Positions 31,470 through 44,145 of a stretch of DNA of 64,000 bases are shown here, piece after piece. Below the pieces are notes generated by a model. The model worked only from the letters and a program-made list of their open reading frames with translations, made no database searches and was not told where the DNA came from. Numbering within the stretch: position 1 is the stretch's first letter; each line of letters begins with the position of its first letter. This DNA is from Pyrenophora tritici-repentis (lineage: Eukaryota > Ascomycota > Dothideomycetes > Pleosporales > Pleosporaceae): contig NC_089399.1 of the NCBI RefSeq assembly GCF_003171515.1, positions 2,294,001 to 2,358,000 on the forward strand, given 5' to 3'. The position numbers and the translations under genes were made by a program.

Positions 31470-32790
31470 ATGGCCACCCATGATCGGGCAATAGTTCCTT
31501 TGGAAGAAGAAGAACACGAGTACAGCTCGATTGCGACACCACACAGCGTCTTTAGTTGCTAACTCGCGCACCAGCTATGAGGCGCTGCCGCCAAACTTCT
31601 CCCTCACTGCGAACATGCTTGCCGGCGCGTTCGCAGGCATTGCCGTATGTCACCGGAGTTGCCGCCATGCATCCATCTCGACTGACTTGAGGATAGGAAC
31701 ACTCGGTCATGTATCCCGTCGATCTACTCAAGGTGTGCAGCTTTGCCTCGAGCTCTTCATGTGCTGCGGGCAATGCGCTAACCCGCAGCAGACCAGAATG
31801 CAGATAGTCAATCCATCACCGAGCGCCATGTACAGCGGCATTTCAAACGCCATGGTCACAATATCGCGGGCGGAAGGCTTCTGGTCGTTATGGAGGGGTT
31901 TGTCCAGTGTTGTAATGGGCGCAGGTAAACACTCACTGGCGCACCCCCACGATGAAATGAAACTGACGGCCCAGGTCCCGCGCATGCCGTCTACTTTGCC
32001 TCGTATGAAGCCACAAAACACGCCCTCGGTGGCAATGAAGGAGAGAGCCATGAGCACCACCCTCTTGCAGCAGGTGCGCAACCCATGCCGGGAAATATCA
32101 AAGTGGCAGTTACTGACCACTTCCAGCTGCTAGCGGCGCTGCAGCCACTATTTCCAGCGATGCGCTGATGAATCCCTTTGACGGTAAGAAGCGCGTCGCG
32201 ACCACGCCTGCCGCCTGCTGAAGCTCGCAGTCATAAAACAACGCATGCAAATGCACGGTTCCATCTACAAGTCTGTCCCCCAATGCGCCCGAGAGGTGTT
32301 CCGCGCCGAAGGAATAGGCGCATTCTACGTCTCGTACCCCACCACGCTATGTATGACGGTTCCATTTACCGCCCTACAATTCATGGCATACGAATCCATA
32401 TCCAAAGTCATGAACCCGACCGGCCGCTACGACCCGTACACGCATTGTTTCGCCGGAGGTATTGCCGGTGGATTTGCTGCCGGGCTTACCACGCCACTGG
32501 ACGTGATCAAGACGCTATTACAAACACGAGGAAATGCTCGGGATGCCGAATTAAAAAATGTCTCGGGCTTGATGCAGGCGGCAAGGATCATTCGTGAAAG
32601 AGAAGGATACAGAGGGTACTTTCGTGGACTGAAGCCTCGAATCATCACCACCATGCCTAGCACAGCAATTTGCTGGTGAGTATCATGCTCCTACGCCAAG
32701 TGGGTTCATCTGACTTTGATCAGGTCTGCATACGAAATGGCCAAGGCCTTTTTCATTCGGCGAAGCACAAACTCGTCCACGGCTATTTGA
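31470..32790 (+). CDS. MRS4: Mitoferrin, mitochondrial iron carrier
   Basis: Eight exons fit: 31470-31519, 31575-31644, 31697-31732, 31792-31924, 31975-32073, 32127-32183, 32231-32675 and 32724-32790 (318 aa). The introns are all short, with good donors, branch points and phases. Mrs3/Mrs4 carriers bring Fe2+ across the inner mitochondrial membrane for haem and Fe-S synthesis. All three mitochondrial-carrier signatures are visible: PVDLLKTR at the exon 3-4 junction, PFDVIKQR at the exon 6-7 junction and PLDVIKTL in exon 7. LPPNFSLTANMLAGAFAGIA entering helix 1 and MNPFDVIKQRMQMHGS are family-specific. The exon 4 acceptor is a CAGCAG tandem; using the second CAG gives the canonical K-T-R. MRS3 versus MRS4 cannot be told apart because filamentous fungi usually have one gene. 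Confidence 0.92.
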
Positions 32791-33520
32791 GACGATGCTC
32801 TAATTGATCCTTTTCAAACCGAGTGCGACGACTTCGTGGCGGCAATCTGTGCATGACTAATGCAATCATGTACACGCAGTAAGGTTGAGGAGGGTAATAC
32901 CCTTGCAATATTGGACATTCGTGACTAGGTTCAGCATCATGTGTGGCGCGGGAAAAGCATAGGCTGTGTTGCGACGCTGCTTGCTGCCTTTGTATAGTCA
33001 TAGCGGCTTCTTGGAGATTCCATTTGGCGGCACAGTAGAAGATTGGTTATGCGAGATACTTGTAACATAGGGAAATTCAGTATCCATGTCGCTCACGCCA
33101 CCATTCGATTGGTATATGGTATCATGTGGTTTCAGTCTTGTGCAGGTGCGTAATCGATAACGACGGCCTGATTTGGTTAGCGTCTGTTAGCACCCACTTG
33201 CACATGCACCTCTCTCGTGCATGCTTCTGCTCACGCCAACGCTTGTAGTCTCGATTGCAGATTGTTCTTTGATGTATGTATTAGCGGGCCAGTGCGCATC
33301 TCCTAGACTATCGGGAGTGCTAGGGTAGTAGCTTGCTTGTTCCGTCTGGTTGCCGTTACTCAGCCTTCGCGGTTGCGAAATGCAGCTACATACGTCACCT
33401 ACCGCGCGAACTAAGACCGGCCTATGCAACAGACGGATCTACAAACACCCAATACGTGACGCCGAATACATGCTCCCGCCTTCATACAAGACGCCAGTTT
33501 GAATTGGGCGCTCCGTCCCT
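32791..33520. other. Intergenic region mitoferrin / AAA ATPase
   Basis: 730 bp: 3' flank of mitoferrin and promoter of the downstream AAA gene. No repeat, RNA gene or credible frame. Confidence 0.55.
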
Positions 33521-36000
33521 ATGCTTTCCGCCATGCGCGCCAATACTACTCAAAAAGCCTATGACGAGGCCTTTCTAGCTTGCTCGACAGCGGTTTATTT
33601 CGAAGGCCAAGTTCGTGCCCAACCACCCGAGTATTGTCGCATGAGGTAGCAATGCTGACAGGAGACATATAGAACAACGAAAAAGAAGCGCTACGGTCGT
33701 GGAAGACTGCGCTCGACCATATCTACTACCATAATGCTCGCCGCAATCCCTCCACCTATCGCCCCGCGTCCGAGACAGAGAGGGCACTCATAGAGTCGCT
33801 GCGTCAACTGGAGCTGCAATGCAAGGAGCGCGTGGATCTCTTGGAGGCGCTGAAGAAGAGTCGGAAAGAGTCCAAGGAGAGCCAACCTTCTAGTACAACT
33901 GCGCCCGCCCCGCCTCCCCACGGTATGCCCCTGTCGCCGAGCAATGTCAACACAGCCTCATGGCTGGGCGGAGGTTCTCTACCTCCTATAGAGTATGCCG
34001 ATCTCTCGAGACCACCTCCTTTACCATATCGCCCTGCTCTGCCGCCACGAAAGAGCTCTGGCGGGTCCGTACGAGAGAATACCTTGACGCAGACTCGAAG
34101 CGCATCAATGCTGTCGCCTGGGGCAACGGGAGAGGACAAGACACGTACACCATCGCCAGAGAAGAAGGGCAGGATGCTACGGACACTTAGGTCTGGGAAG
34201 GAGAGCAAGTCTTCTTCATCCAAGTTGCCCAATTCGTTGAGGAATCGGCCTGATGCTTCCAAGGCAGCTACACAAGCATGGACTGTCAAAGCCACATCCA
34301 ATTCCAGTAGGCCCAACCTGGGACCTTCAAACTCATCATCGGCTTCATTACCTCAGTCAAGTCGCTCATCCATTGATAGGCCGGCTGGTGAGAGGCCGAA
34401 CGCGTACTGCTCAAATTCCGAGTCATACCAGCCGCACACACAGGCTCCATTTTACTTTAGAGCTGGCGACGGTTCGGCTTCCACCGCCTACGCAGTGCCA
34501 TCCACGGGTGGAAGCGAACCTGAGCCAATCAAGATGCCCGGTCCTGAGCGCACACCACTGATCCCTCGCAAGTCTATCGATACGGGTCGAACATTGAATG
34601 CGCAAGCACTACCTTCATACAGGAAGGAGTATCCCAAGCCTCCCCCAGACCCTCGTAATCTCGCAGTTTCGGCAGCCGCCCGATCCTATAGTGACAATAG
34701 TGGTGAACGAGCTGGGGTTATGTGGGATCCCACTACACGAAGATTAGTACCAAAGTCGACAAACAGCTATTCGCGCACACGAACAGATTCAGACCAAGAC
34801 GAGTCTGAAGCCATACCACTCGAGGAGGATGGCGAAATGCTCAAACACAGACCATCTCCAGTGCGCAAGGGCAGAGCCAGAGGAAATTCGATGCGTGCCG
34901 AACTGCCTGATACCCCGAGCACAGATAGTACTGAAGCGGAACTAGAGCCAGAAGAGATGGACGAGTGGAAGCAAAGAACGGAGGAGATAATGAAGATTCT
35001 TCCAAGAGGTGTCGACAGACAAGCTGCGCAGCAAATCTTGAATGAAATAGTGATACAGGGAGATGAAGTACACTGGGACGACGTGTCAGGGCTCGAAGTT
35101 GCAAAATCGGCATTGAAAGAGACTGTGGTGTATCCGTTCTTGCGACCGGATCTGTTCATGGGTCTCCGGGAGCCTGCACGTGGCATGCTTCTCTTCGGGC
35201 CTCCAGGAACTGGAAAGACGATGTTGGCCAGAGCGGTGGCCACCGAGTCCAAGTCCACTTTCTTCGCCATTTCAGCTAGCAGTCTGACTTCGAAGTTTCT
35301 AGGCGAGTCTGAGAAGCTAGTTCGTGCGCTGTTCCAGCTTGCAAAATTGCTTGCGCCGTCCATCATCTTCGTTGACGAGATTGACTCCCTTCTTTCATCA
35401 CGCTCTAGTTCAGGAGAACACGAAGCTTCGCGTCGTATCAAGACTGAGTTTCTCATCCAGTGGTCTGACTTACAGAAGGCTGCTGCTGGCAGCGCACTTA
35501 CTGACAAGGAGAAGGAAAAAGGCGATGCTACAAGGGTGCTTGTGCTTGCAGCAACCAACCTGCCATGGGCGATCGATGAAGCAGCTAGAAGGCGGTTTGT
35601 GCGAAGACAGTACATCCCGCTCCCCGAAGGCTGGGTCAGAAAGCAGCAAATGCAGACATTGTTGAGCCATCAGAAACACGAATTGAGCGATGAGGATTTG
35701 GATCATTTGGTCACGCTCACAGAAGGTATGTACAAAGTAGTTACTCGTGTGCTGAGTCTTTTTGCTAACGCTATGATAGGTTTCTCTGGCTCTGATATTA
35801 CTGCTCTTGCCAAGGATGCTGCGATGGGACCTTTGCGCTCGCTGGGTGAGAAGTTACTTTCTATGACAATGGATCAGATACGGCCGATACAGTACCAGGA
35901 TTTTGTAGCTAGCCTTCAAACCATTAGACCGTCTGTTAGTAAGCAGGGGTTGAAGGAGTTTGAGGATTGGGCCACGCAGTTTGGTGAGCGTGGGGGTTGA
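33521..36000 (+). CDS. MIT-domain meiotic-clade AAA ATPase (Sap1/Yta6, spastin-like)
   Basis: Exons 33521-33610, 33673-35725 and 35780-36000 (787 aa). Residues about 10-60 form a MIT-type three-helix domain ([20 protein letters not shown], then [20 protein letters not shown]), the module that binds ESCRT-III or microtubule partners. A long Ser/Pro-rich disordered linker follows to about residue 440. The AAA cassette has Walker A GPPGTGKT at residue 539, Walker B IIFVDEID with Asp598/Glu599, an arginine-finger RRRFVRR region, [17 protein letters not shown] in sensor 2, and a Vps4-type C-terminal helix. This matches the spastin/fidgetin/Sap1 group. A Vps4 identity is disfavoured by the long linker. 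Intron 1 has an unusual donor (GTTCGT). Intron 2 (54 bp) keeps the frame open if unspliced, but canonical LTEGFSGSD needs it removed. An upstream exon cannot be excluded. Confidence 0.87.
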
Positions 36001-36267
36001 ATAGTCACAAGGCTTGATAGTAAGTATAGTATGCATGGCACTGCGCCTGCAATAAACGAAGCGTCTATACAAGCAATCATCTTGCTTCAATTTATGTTCG
36101 CTTATGCTAGGTCTTTCAAGGCATTTTCATCTTGTTGCCTGGGTTGGGGGTGGCTCCTTCCTCCCGAAGTGTACTCGTGACTTGGCGCTATCCCAACTTG
36201 TCATTTAACAGCTCAAACTTCATCTCTCTCACTGCAACTCATTTCACCTGAACATCCATCGCATACC

Positions 36268-37152
36268 ATGGCGCCCCGCAAGAAGACCGAAGAGAAGGCG
36301 ACGGCCAACGAGGCAGCAGACATGGTGCTGCAATATCTGCGTGAGTCACTGCTTCTTCTTGCCTTGATCAACCCAGACGCCCCTTCCTCATTTGTCACAT
36401 ACTGATCTCGTATAGACAAGCAAAACCGCCCTTACTCAGCCATTGATGTGTCTGCCAACTTGCATAACAAGGTCACCAAAGGTGTGTTGACTACGTACCT
36501 GCTTTAGTCGAGAGCATCCAGTAATTAATGACAAAACACATAGCCGCCGCAGCAAAAATCCTCAAAGACCTCCATGAGCAGAAATTGATTGAAGGCCGTG
36601 CAGCTGGTATAATAATCTCCGCCTTCACCAATACACAACGTCTAACATCCCCAGGCAAACAAATCGTCTACCACGCCCTACAGGTACACCCCAACCCACC
36701 CCTTTCCCCTCCCTCATCCCCCCAACCAGCTAACCAAACACCCCTAGAACGCAGCAGAAGCCTGTACAACCTCCGAGCTCGCCGCCCTCGACACCACCAT
36801 CCTCGACCTCCGCACCCGCACCACCGCCCTCCTCGCCACCGCAAAAGCCCTCCGCAGCACCCTCTCCAGCCTCAACTCAACCCTCAGCACCGCCGACCTC
36901 GTCACGCACGTGCACGCGCTCGAGCAAGAGAAGACGCAGCTTGAAACCCGACTTGATGCGTTGAGGAAGGGCAAGGCGAAGAAGATTTCAAGGGAGGAGA
37001 GGGAGGGTGTGGAGATGGAGTGGAAGAAGTGGGGGAAGGTGGCGAAGGCGAGAGAGCGCATTGTTAAGGAGATGTGGGGGGTTATTGAGGAGGGGGTGGG
37101 GGATCTGGCGGTTAGAGAGGAGATGAGGGAGATGTTTGATTTGGATGGGTAG
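36268..37152 (+). CDS. HOP2: Homologous-pairing protein 2 (TBPIP family)
   Basis: Five exons: 36268-36340, 36416-36481, 36544-36606, 36655-36683 and 36748-37152 (211 aa). All junction phases agree. Hop2 works with Mnd1 to stimulate Dmc1/Rad51 strand invasion and correct homologue pairing in meiosis. The N-terminal winged helix reads MVLQYLHKQNRPYSAIDVSA, then LHNKVTKAAAAKILKDLHEQ, then IEGRAAGKQIVYHALQ, a strong TBPIP match. The rest is a coiled coil from about residue 85, ending in an Arg/Lys/Glu-rich helical tail (MEWKKWGKVAKARERIVKEM, then REEMREMFDLDG). One exon is only 29 bp. Presence of an intact HOP2 suggests a retained sexual programme. Confidence 0.92.
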
Positions 37153-37955
37153 GTGGGGGTTGTTTGTGTATGTTTGTGTGTGTTTGTGTGTGTATGTGTG
37201 TGTGATGGTTTCTGATGGAATGGAGTAATGTGGAGGAGATGATGACATGCAATCATCTAGTTGTATGTGGAGAGGAAATGGGATCTGTCAGACTTCGCTA
37301 CCTTTCTTTTAATCTCACCGGCGTGAATGATTTCTGACATGAGAAACTGTAACGGGGAGAGGAGAGGAGAAGGACTGCGTTGCATTGTGTAGCTATGGAG
37401 GAACTGCAGCTATATAGGTGTGTGTGATGAGAAAGTGTGGTAGCGATAGCCGTACCCAACTCTCACCTAAGTTGGTCTTGGCAAGGCCCAAACCGTTACA
37501 GAAACGAAACATAAAACATGTTTAAATCCATACACTTCATTAGAATATCGTCTGAATCACACATTTGCACCCTGCTACAAACCGAGCTTCATGCTCAAAT
37601 AATCACAGATTTCATCACACTTGCAAAATGGCCAAACGACACTTGGACGTTACATGCCAAAACATGAGGTGGAGATTGAAAAAAGCTCGGTAACTAGAGC
37701 TCTCGACAAAATCACATAATGGATGGTTCTTCAGTTTGGTACATACGCCAAGGATGGGTAACTGTGCCCGAAATCATGTTTGAATCTCTGTATGTCATCT
37801 GTGGAGAATTTCAATCTAGCAGAACAGAAGCCCATGGCTGTGCCTGGCGACTTCATATAATTCTGTAGACACCAAAGGCAGTTTCTTCATACAATCCTCA
37901 AACCCCACAACACGTTCTATTCCACCACAGCCTCCAGCCCCCAGCACCTACCTAC
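37153..37955. other. Convergent 3' region of HOP2 and APC2
   Basis: 803 bp. A TG-rich simple repeat (about 37,160-37,204) follows the HOP2 stop. The remainder is unremarkable 3' flanking DNA. Confidence 0.6.
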
Positions 37956-40786
37956 CTACTTAACCACCCCCCAAATATCCCCACCAACCTTAACAACCCG
38001 TCCCCCATCCTCCAACTCCGCCAACAGTCCCCTAACCTCCGCCTCCCCACCCGGAAACCCTCCCTGAACCATCAACCGCATCATCATGGCAATCCGCCCT
38101 GTATTCATATTTCCCTGATTCGTAAGCATACCGATGATGAAAGCCGTGTAGACGTGTTTTTTCTCCTCGAGAAGGTCGGTGTGGGATTTGATAGTTGTGG
38201 TTGTTGTGTCTGCGGTGGTGAGGGAGGTGAGTTCCTGGGCGGCGGCTACGGCGGCGGCGTCGTGGGTGGAGGTTTTTGAGGAGGCGGTGGGGAGGGACTC
38301 TATGAGGGTGTAGGTTGCTGGTTTGCTGGGGGAAGAGGATGTGGAAGGGGAAGGGGGATGGTATCGTAAGACGGATTTTCCGACCCAGAAGGCGAGGGCT
38401 TGTGATAGGAGTGTCGTGTCCATTTGCAGTATATCTTCCAATTGAGCCATTGTGCGCGTTACACCTTCACCTTCACCATCTCCTCCTCCATGTTCCCCAC
38501 CAGCCTGCCCCTCAAACGCCGAAATCAAACTAACCTGCCAAGGCGTGAGGCCATCAAACCGCTCCTCGCGGCCGTCGGCAAAACTAAGCGTAATAGATGC
38601 ATTTCCCAACGCATTCATCCAGCGTAGTTTCCGCATGCCCTTTATGCGCTCGAAGCGCGTGGCGTATTCTTTTTGTAAAAGGGAGATTTGTGCGGGGATC
38701 TGGAAGGTGTCGTCGCGGAGTTGGGGCCAGAAGAAGGAGGAGAGGATTTGGGCGTTGAGGGTGGGGGGGACGACGACGGCGGGGGTGATGATGATGTGGT
38801 GGCGGTGGGAGTGGATGGCGTAGTGGTGGTTTTGCGGGTCGATCTTGTTGTGTGTCGGGGGTGGGATGTGCGTGTATTTCTTGCGTCTGGCGTCTGAGGG
38901 TTTTTGTTGCGGTGGTCTGGTGTCACGAGCGCGGTTGTTGTTGCTGTTGTCTCCGACACATTGATGGTAGTGTGAATAGTACTGTTGATACGTTTTGATT
39001 CCAGCACGTCGCGGAGCATGACCTCGCAAGCCTGTAACTTCTCATCACCCAGACGCACCTTGATGAGCTCGAGCAGTCGAATCTCCTTTTCGTACTCTGG
39101 ATCCTGACACCGGAGTAGGTGGTCTCCGTAGATGTTCTTGAGCTCGTTGATAAAGTCTTCGCGCTCCCACAGGGTCAAGAGGAACCAGATTACGTCTTCG
39201 ACTTTGGACTTTTTGTAGTCGGGTGAGGCGTCTTGAGGGAGTGGTTGCCAGTTCATGTCGTTCCAGTTTAGTTCCTCGTCTGCGTCTTGTCCGTAGTTTG
39301 CAAATGGCTTGGCCATTTCACTGGCAATTTCGTAGGAGAGCTCGCTGTTGGATGAGAATTTGCTGCCCGTTTCGTCACTCAGATCGGTGAGCAGACTGGA
39401 TATGATGATCCGTGCTGTATCTTCCCGCTCCTTCAGGTACCGTCTAATTGGCCTTGCTACCCTCTCAAGCAACACGCCCTTTGGTTCTAGCTCGTGGAAA
39501 GAGCGAATTATGGATATATAGACGTTCAAGATGTATGTGGTCGTGGCTCCTGGATGCAACAGTCGCCGCGATATTTGCTGGGAAAAGCTGGATGTAAGGT
39601 GTTGCTTCGCATTCGACACCCTAAGATACTCTTTGATATCCAGAATAGCGCCCATGCTCTTGTCCCAGTGAATGACAAAGTCGAACAGATTATCCACTCG
39701 CGATCGACCAAGCCTGCCCAGGGCCATTTCTTGCCATGATGTAATTTCAGTGGGTAGAATGCTACTCTGCTCGCACTCCAAGCACGCAAGTACCAGCTCG
39801 ACCAGCGGACAGAAGCCATCTTGTATCCACAGCTTCAACTGGGGTACACTCGACTTCTTGGAATACCAATCTACCTTTAGGTAGTGACTTGTGATGAACG
39901 AGTCAAGAAGCTTATTCATCGCATGCGCGAATGCATTCTGCGCACTATCACCTCCAAGTCCAACCCGCTCCAGTCCCTGTAGAAGCGTAGTCATGCGCTT
40001 CCTAGTCTCTTGCGTACTCTCAGGCATAGCACTCGGTTCTACACCATCCTGGCGGTTGTAGATGCGAAAGATTTTACATCCCGCATCATACAAAACGTAG
40101 CTAAGCGTCTTGGAGTATCGTTGCAGCGGCAGGCAATGCGCAAAAACGGCCTGTATCTCCCTACGAAACTTGCAGTCTGCGACGCTCCCTGCGTCTGATT
40201 CAACAACTTGCGTAGGTCTGCTCGACCGAGTCGTCGTGTTACTCGCTTGGTTCTGTATGATGGGTAGTAAGTGATCGGTAAAGGGCTGTAGGTATATGCT
40301 CTGCACTTGGTCGAGAAGGCGCTGCGTTTCGTCCAGTATGTCCCACGAGTGCTGCAACTCTACCTCGGCCCCCCACAAGCCTTCTACTTCCGGTCTCACA
40401 TTATTCGCAAAGTGTAGCCGACACTCGTTTGTGTACCAATCGATCAGACTCTCCTCCTTCGCATCTTCACTCTTGCCCTCGCCAACAAGCAAGTATCTTA
40501 GCGCCTTCTCGACCTCGGCGGTCCGATCTAACCTCGGCGCAAAGAAGACATCCTTGGGTAGGCTTAGGAACCTCGTTGCGGAGCTCCACGCTGTGTTGCG
40601 CTTGATCGCCTTGTGTTGTCCCTGCCCTTGTGCTCGTCCTTCGACGTTTCTCAGCGCATAAGGACTCCCAAACGATGATTCGGGCGCGGTAGATGCTAGG
40701 TCCGGGGTCGCGATCGGTGTGGGCGTGCTGTGCGAGAAGGAGAGAACCGGGAAGACAGAGGCAAAGACCAGAGTTGAGTGGTCCAT
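37956..40786 (-). CDS. APC2: Anaphase-promoting complex subunit 2
   Basis: Starts at ATG 40786 and ends at 37956. The first ~600 codons (40786 to about 38,990) and the last ~300 (from about 38,890) are in different frames, so a short intron lies between about 38,880 and 38,992. Its exact ends are ambiguous: a donor GTATCA at 38991 with acceptor at 38894 keeps frame (910 aa), and GTACTA or GTGTCG donors also work. Apc2 is the cullin-like scaffold that, with the RING subunit Apc11, forms the catalytic core of the APC/C ubiquitin ligase. Cullin-homology stretches are present (RVDNLFDFVIHWDKSMGAIL, REDTARIIISSLLTDLSDET, LQACEVMLRDVLESKRI). After the junction ILSSFFWPQLRDD, YATRFERIKGMRKLRWMNAL and a C-terminal APC2 winged-helix domain (GNMNTGRIAMMMRLMVQGGF) follow. 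Confidence 0.88.
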
Positions 40787-41293
40787 GGCGGGCGTGTTGC
40801 GTACCCCACTATGCGATTGTTTACAGACGGGGTTGGAGTAGAATAGGCGAATTCGTGGATATGGGAGAAGCGGTCAAGTTGGCTGTGAGAGCATGGACGT
40901 TGTTCTCTTGCTCATTGTTTGGCCTCTGTTTACGTAGTCTTGATCGTACTTCCAGTATTCGCGATCACCTCCACTTCGAGCTCGGACCAACTACAACGCG
41001 TATTCACGTGCATTCAAACAACCGCTACACTACACACATGTAGACATGTCCCAAACTTTTGTATGCGATGAAACGGACGTTTGCAAAATCTGCTACTACA
41101 TGAACCTATAAACATTCAACCATAACGCCTCCATGTCCGCAGGTCCCAACTCTCGAGACCACACATACCCATCATGAAAAATGATCAAGGATATCTACCA
41201 TATACGCCATCTTGCACCGTTCCAGTCCCCACCGCCAATTCCGTGCGCTCAAAATGCTTGCAGCGAAAAATAACACCCACGTTGTCAATCGTA
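40787..41293. other. Intergenic region APC2 / F-box gene
   Basis: 507 bp: promoter of APC2 and 3' flank of the F-box-like gene, both minus strand. Nothing further seen. Confidence 0.55.
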
Positions 41294-44145
41294 TCATGGC
41301 CGCAACACGCCATGCCGCCTCCTAAACGCCTCCACTCGTTCCTCGTAGAAGAGAATTTCTCGGACTCTGAGTTTGGGACCTTTTTGCGAATCTTGCATCA
41401 CCGAATCGTCATCACTTTCGGCATCTCCATCATCGCTGGCTTCGCTCTCCGTTTCATCACCACCGGGTGGCATACCACCATCGTCCATGTCGTCCTCGTC
41501 TTCATCTTCAGTGGCTTCGCTCTCGTCGTCGGACATCATGGGATCATGCGTGGCATATGCAGAGCCGCTACCGTCAGCATGCATACCATCGTGGCGTAAG
41601 TCGTAATTCGAGGGTCGGTTTTCTAGAATCTCAAAGCATTTGGTAGATAAGCCCATGTAGCAGAGCTCAATCTCTGGTCGCAAGTGCACAATGTCGAGAA
41701 TTTGGTACGCAAGCTCACGGGGGTCTATATTACTGCCGTGTGCGTGGTCGGCGATGAAGGGGATGTAGAGGGAGCGAATGTGAGGGATGTACGGGAGACG
41801 TTGGAGGAAGTGATGCTGTCTATTGTTAGCCAAATCATTAACTCGGGGTAACATGGACCTACCCAGTCTTTGTAGTCAATAGATACGGCAAGTTCTCGCA
41901 AATTATTCATACGACCGCTTGTTATAAAGGTTAGGATCTCGCGATTTAGCATCCACCGCCTCCATCTCGAGCTCGTCGTTGTGTGGCCGTCTGAACCCTT
42001 TTCTCCGCTGTCGATCATTAACTTCTTCAAACTGGCTCGATGTCTCTTCATCGGCCCTCTATATATCGCATCTACTGTGACAGTGGACGAATATGACCGG
42101 CCTTCTTGGAGGAAGAGAACCTCCAGACTGTTGGGCGCCAAAGTCTCCTTGAGGAAGGAAATGAGCGAGGGTGAGACTGTGTTTGTATGAATGCGCTTGA
42201 GATTGAGTTGGTACTCTGATCGTAGGGTATATGAGGCCTTGTATGCTTTGGACGAGGATGGCGATCCAGGGTAGGCGGTGCGGGGTGTGTACGTTCTCCG
42301 CAGTATCTTCCATAGCTGTTCGTGGTTGCTGCAGTGCAGAAGGGTTAGTGTCGAGAGGATAGACCAGTCAAAGGCTCTGCGTAGCACGGGTACCGAAAGA
42401 GGCACACGTTCAAGTTCTAGGACTTCGAGCTTCAACTTTCCAGTAAGCAGAGGCTCTGTGGGTTCCTGAGACTTGGTGCGTGTCTCGCCATGTGCCACAT
42501 GCGACTTGGGGGCCAATTTCCCTGTATTTGCTGGATGTGGGGTGTGTTCTACATGGGCTGGCTGGTTTTCGTGGAACAGACTGACGCCTTCGGTCATGGA
42601 GGTCTCGTCCATTGGGTTACCGAAGTGGTCGACATCTTGATCGGCTTCCCGCTCATGCAATGAGAGCGAAGCTATGGAAGGCAAGGGCAGGGAAGAAGCT
42701 GATTTGATCGGGTTAGCTTCGACTGACCGCTCTGTGATGCCCGTGGTGCCAGATGTTTGAGAGGGGGGCTCTTCGGAATGGCGCATGTTGTGTATGCGCC
42801 CCACGAGAATGCCCAGAACGCCTCCTAGTCTCTTTTCGCCGAGCGAAGATGCTGCCGTTGTGGTAGCGTTGTAGTCGACTTGCTGAAGGCCTTCGCCTTC
42901 CCACACAGTTACCCAGTCTCGCTGCTGTGCATGGGCTGCAACACCTATCCGGAGCTCGCGCAGCTTCTTCTGAGACCGTGCAATCAGGATGCTCATCTCG
43001 TCCAGATATGGCAGCTCGTCAATGTCCAACACACTCAGGCTCTTCAGCGCGGGAATGGCGGAAAAGGTGGGGTGTTCGACTCGATCGAGGGCGGACATGC
43101 TGCTCGGTGCGTATGGCGGTACCACGACGATGGGCGCCTGTACAGTGCCAAGGCCGCTTGGATGTGTCGTATTCGGGGGCGGAGGGAGGTTCTGATTGTT
43201 GAGGATCATGGGCGGAGCAGGCGGAGGAACAGGAGCATCGATGGTGTTGTCGTGCCATCGAATCCAGAGACGATCAAGGCGGCATTCCTCACCGTCACTC
43301 CGGTGCGCGAGGCTTGACAAGGCGAGCCACACATCACGGAGCACGCCCGTCGGCATATCCCACACAAACGTCTCGAGATTAATCATGCGTGCAACGGCAA
43401 GCGCCACGAGCGTTCCCAGCATCTTCCCACCTTCTTTCGTAATCATGTACTCCTGGACCCATGCCTGTGGCCCGTTGCCCAGCGAAAACTTCTTGGTAAA
43501 CTGGCCGTAGTAGTTGCCGAAGCGACGCTGGGGGACGGGATATGGATTGGCGGCAGTCCTCAGTAGCGCAGTGGGCGTCTGTCCTTGCAGTCTTAGTCGG
43601 TTCTGGTGGGGGAAACAGTCATCGCCCATGACCAGCGTAGCCAGGCCGTACGTGAGGGCATCTACGCCCGCTCGCGGCTCGTTGTGGGTACTTTCGTCGG
43701 GCCATACAATGTCGAAGCGCGAGTAGATGCACGGTATCGTCAGTCGGTGCAGAGCTGAATGGCAGAGACATAGTGATGTGAGGTCGTTTGTGTGTGGAAG
43801 CTGCATAGCAGCGTGTTAGTATGGCTCTGGCGGCTGTATGCGCGCCTGACTCACCTGATGGATGATTTCTTTCAGAATATCCATGGGCAGGTCCAATAAA
43901 TTCAGCGGGCCCTTTGCAGCCCTCTCTTTTCCCTTGGGTGCAGGCGTCACCTGCTCGGTGGATGGTGTCGCATTCACAGCGGCGGTCGCAGGGGCACTCG
44001 GCCAGATTCCATCGTCCAGTCCCTGCATGGCGGGCGTATGCGCGTCGTCGTGTTGGGGTGAAAGCGAGCGGGCAGCGTCTTGGTCAAAAGGCATGGGCGA
44101 TGCAGTCCTGGGGGTGCCGGGTGACGAGAGTGGGGAGTCAGCCAT
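41294..44145 (-). CDS. F-box-like protein with acidic C-terminus
   Basis: Exons 43855-44145, 41863-43800 and 41294-41815 (916 aa). Introns of 54 bp (GTGAGT, TACTAAC) and 47 bp (GTAGGT, GCTAAC) have textbook signals. The exon 1-2 junction rebuilds an F-box-like helix pair: LNLLDLPMDILKEIIHQ joined to LPHTNDLTSLCLCHSALHRL, then TIPCIYSRFDIVWP. Leucine-rich, LRR-like sequence follows (SVLDIDELPYLDEMSILIAR, LELERVPLSVPVLRRAFDWS). The C-terminus has a long Asp/Glu/Ser tract (SDDESEATEDEDEDDMDDGG) before a basic end. Such proteins are candidate substrate receptors of SCF ubiquitin ligases; the substrate is unknown and no named fungal gene is recognised. The start is Met at 44145; an upstream TTG is not used. 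Confidence 0.8.
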
